In this document: positions 5,947 to 6,877 of the stretch, one piece after another
Layout: every line of letters begins with the position of its first letter
How positions within the stretch are numbered: position 1 is the stretch's first letter
Assembly: GCA_049658145.1 (NCBI GenBank)
Contig: JBASOJ010000028.1
Coordinates: 1 to 6,877 of the forward strand
Source: UBA6100 sp049658145
GTDB taxonomy: Bacteria > Actinomycetota > Coriobacteriia > Anaerosomatales > Anaerosomataceae
Direction: 5' to 3'
DNA length: 6,877 nucleotides
The notes under the pieces: model-generated
What the model saw: only the letters and a program-made list of their open reading frames with translations
The model's database searches: none
Told to the model about the DNA's origin: nothing
Program-made: the position numbers and the translations under genes

Positions 5947-6557
5947 AGGAGTGCGGCCATGTAGGGAGAGACGACGGACTCGACCTTGTCGATACGGGCG
6001 AACTCCATGATCTCTGAAGGCGTGGCGGCCCGCTTCCTCACGACTTCCTGAAGTGCCTCCATCGCGATGTCGAAGCCGATCCTGTTGCGGTACTTGAAGC
6101 AGTCGGCGACGGTCTTGGCGACGCCATACACACGAAACTGCGCCCCCGCCATCGAGTGCTCCTCCACCCCGGCCCGAAACGCGCCGTCGCTCATGCTGAA
6201 CACCTGCACCCGCGGGTAGCTGAACTTGGGAGGTGTCACGTTGCGTGGCAGTGCGATCTGCACGGCATTGGGTATCTGCGTCCCGATGCCGTGATACTCC
6301 AGGGCGCTCACGAGGCACAGGACTGCCCTGGGGACTCGGCGCATGACCGCAGCGACGTCCGGGCTCTCAGGAAGCGGCGCCGAGGCGAGAACGAACACTC
6401 CCCTGCTCAGGGTCTCGATCTGCCCGTGATCCCTCATCCAGTACAGCGTCCGCCGATGTATGCCGGCCTCGAGCGCTTCACCCGTGCGCATGACTCCTCC
6501 ATGCGCGAAGAAGATGGCCTCTGCTGCAGCAAGCGCGTTGTCACTTGGTTCTCTCAT
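5943..6557 (-). CDS. abiEi: AbiEi-family antitoxin and transcriptional repressor
   Basis: A 204-residue AbiEi-like protein, the antitoxin of an AbiE (type IV) toxin-antitoxin and abortive-infection system. The N-terminal winged helix-turn-helix is seen at about residues 8-60 (GGVMRTGEALEAGIHRRTLYWM, then the wing with SRGVFVLAS). The rest (about 65-204) corresponds to the C-terminal antitoxin domain, with VSALEYHGIGTQIP and YGVAKTVADCFKYRNRIG typical of the family. In characterised systems AbiEi binds inverted repeats in its own promoter and represses the operon, while the antitoxin counters the toxin without stable binding. The gene overlaps the toxin gene by 4 bp. The length looks complete. 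The ATG at 6557 has no clear ribosome-binding site, and a -10-like hexamer lies very close upstream, so a leaderless message is possible. Confidence 0.88.
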   Translation of the reverse strand: MREPSDNALAAAEAIFFAHGGVMRTGEALEAGIHRRTLYWMRDHGQIETLSRGVFVLASAPLPESPDVAAVMRRVPRAVLCLVSALEYHGIGTQIPNAVQIALPRNVTPPKFSYPRVQVFSMSDGAFRAGVEEHSMAGAQFRVYGVAKTVADCFKYRNRIGFDIAMEALQEVVRKRAATPSEIMEFARIDKVESVVSPYMAALL

Positions 6558-6605
6558 GGGACATATAGTACAGCACTTGGGGCCACATGCTACAGATTTT
6601 GTCCC
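6558..6605 (-). promoter_or_regulatory. Candidate promoter/operator of the AbiE operon
   Basis: On the minus strand, TACTAT (plus-strand 6565-6570) matches the -10 consensus at five of six bases and ends 7 bases before the ATG. I see no good -35. GGGACA (6558-6563) and TGTCCC (6600-6605) form a widely spaced dyad around it. The motif CACTTGG recurs at 6542, 6574 and 6625. AbiEi proteins bind inverted repeats in such positions, but which of these it might use cannot be decided. Confidence 0.35.
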
Positions 6606-6658
6606 ACAGACCGCCTACGCGAGCCACTTGGGGCGCGCCCGATAATCGCGGCGCGTTT

Positions 6659-6682
6659 GGGCACCAAATCGGGCAACAAATC
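6659..6682 (+). repeat. Tandem 12-bp pair overlapping the helicase stop codon
   Basis: GGGCACCAAATC (6659-6670) and GGGCAACAAATC (6671-6682) repeat the pair found in both composite repeats, in the same orientation. The minus-strand helicase stop codon (6681-6683) overlaps its last two bases. The 10-bp-unit array and the tRNA-end-like core are absent here, so it is a partial copy or a relic of another junction. Confidence 0.7.
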
Positions 6683-6877
6683 AGGCGCCGGCTTGCCCGG
6701 AGTTCGGCGGCACGGTCGCCTCGACGCGATAGCCCATGGCCCGGTAACCCCGAAGCCTCTTCTCCCACATGCGCGCAAGCACCGGCAAGAGCGGGTCAAC
6801 GTAGTCGTAGATGACGACCTCGCGTTTCTCGTCGTGCAGGCGGTGGAGCCTGCCAGCGTACTGCTGTAGCGTGCCGC
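6681..6877 (-). CDS. C-terminal end of a superfamily 2 DEAD/DEAH helicase (partial)
   Basis: Only the last 64 codons and the stop are in the window; the gene runs off the right edge. The fragment begins GTLQQYAGRLHRLH, which holds helicase motif VI (Q-x-x-G-R-x-x-R) with the arginines that contact ATP. It continues REVVIYDYVD and MWEKRLRGYRAMGYRV, an ending I associate with large DEAD/DEAH helicases of restriction-like or primase-helicase conflict systems. The final residues (about 53-64) are low-complexity and not conserved in my memory, so the end may have been reshaped where the 12-bp repeat begins. The gene lies on the same strand as, and 123 bp before, the AbiE operon. Family assignment is good; the exact system cannot be told from this fragment. 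Confidence 0.8.
   Translation of the reverse strand, partial: GTLQQYAGRLHRLHDEKREVVIYDYVDPLLPVLARMWEKRLRGYRAMGYRVEATVPPNSGQAGA

Noticed and set aside
5947..6318. Upstream in-frame extension of AbiEii
   Set aside because: It overlaps the antitoxin gene in another frame and lacks similarity to the toxin family; the GTG at 5946 gives the normal N-terminus.
6631..6655. GC-rich hairpin (CGCGCC/GGCGCG and palindrome GGGCGCGCCC) after the helicase gene as an intrinsic terminator
   Set aside because: No T-run follows it in the direction of the minus-strand helicase transcript.

Overview
This is a GC-rich bacterial window, most likely from a member of the Pseudomonadota. That rests on the style of its PAS hybrid kinase and HD-GYP regulator, its base composition and its accessory genes. 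Nothing fixes the genus. No rRNA, complete tRNA, CRISPR array, integrase or transposase gene is visible. The window reads as a mosaic of accessory modules separated by a repeated, recombination-site-like sequence.

Layout from left to right. Positions 1-162 hold a composite repeat: a tRNA-3'-end-like core, then six 10-bp units (three direct, three inverted), then two tandem 12-bp units. On the plus strand follow a cytoplasmic hybrid sensor histidine kinase (378-2447) and an RpfG-like response regulator with an HD-GYP cyclic-di-GMP phosphodiesterase domain (2476-3540). On the minus strand, convergent to these, is a two-gene operon: an XRE-type 'mobile mystery protein A' (4302-4772) and the Fic-family 'mobile mystery protein B' (3691-4305). 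The operon has a recognisable promoter covered by dyad operators spaced 33 bp apart. Positions 5007-5168 carry a second copy of the composite repeat (153 of 162 positions identical), with an inverted 12-bp pair just to its left (4950-4973).

Beyond the second repeat, on the minus strand, lies an AbiE-type toxin-antitoxin operon. The antitoxin AbiEi (5943-6557) looks complete. The nucleotidyltransferase toxin AbiEii (5290-5946) appears to have lost its C-terminal region near the repeat. At the right edge is the C-terminus of a superfamily 2 helicase (6681-6877, running off the window), whose stop codon falls inside another 12-bp tandem pair.

Interpretation: the two composite repeats look like recombination (att) junctions left by elements inserted one after another at the same site. 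The roughly 5-kb segment between them would be a cassette carrying a two-component/c-di-GMP module plus a Fic module, with no integrase of its own, in the manner of a cis-mobilisable element. The AbiE operon and the helicase would belong to the neighbouring element or elements. The repeats and the gene identities are seen directly; the mobility model is inference.
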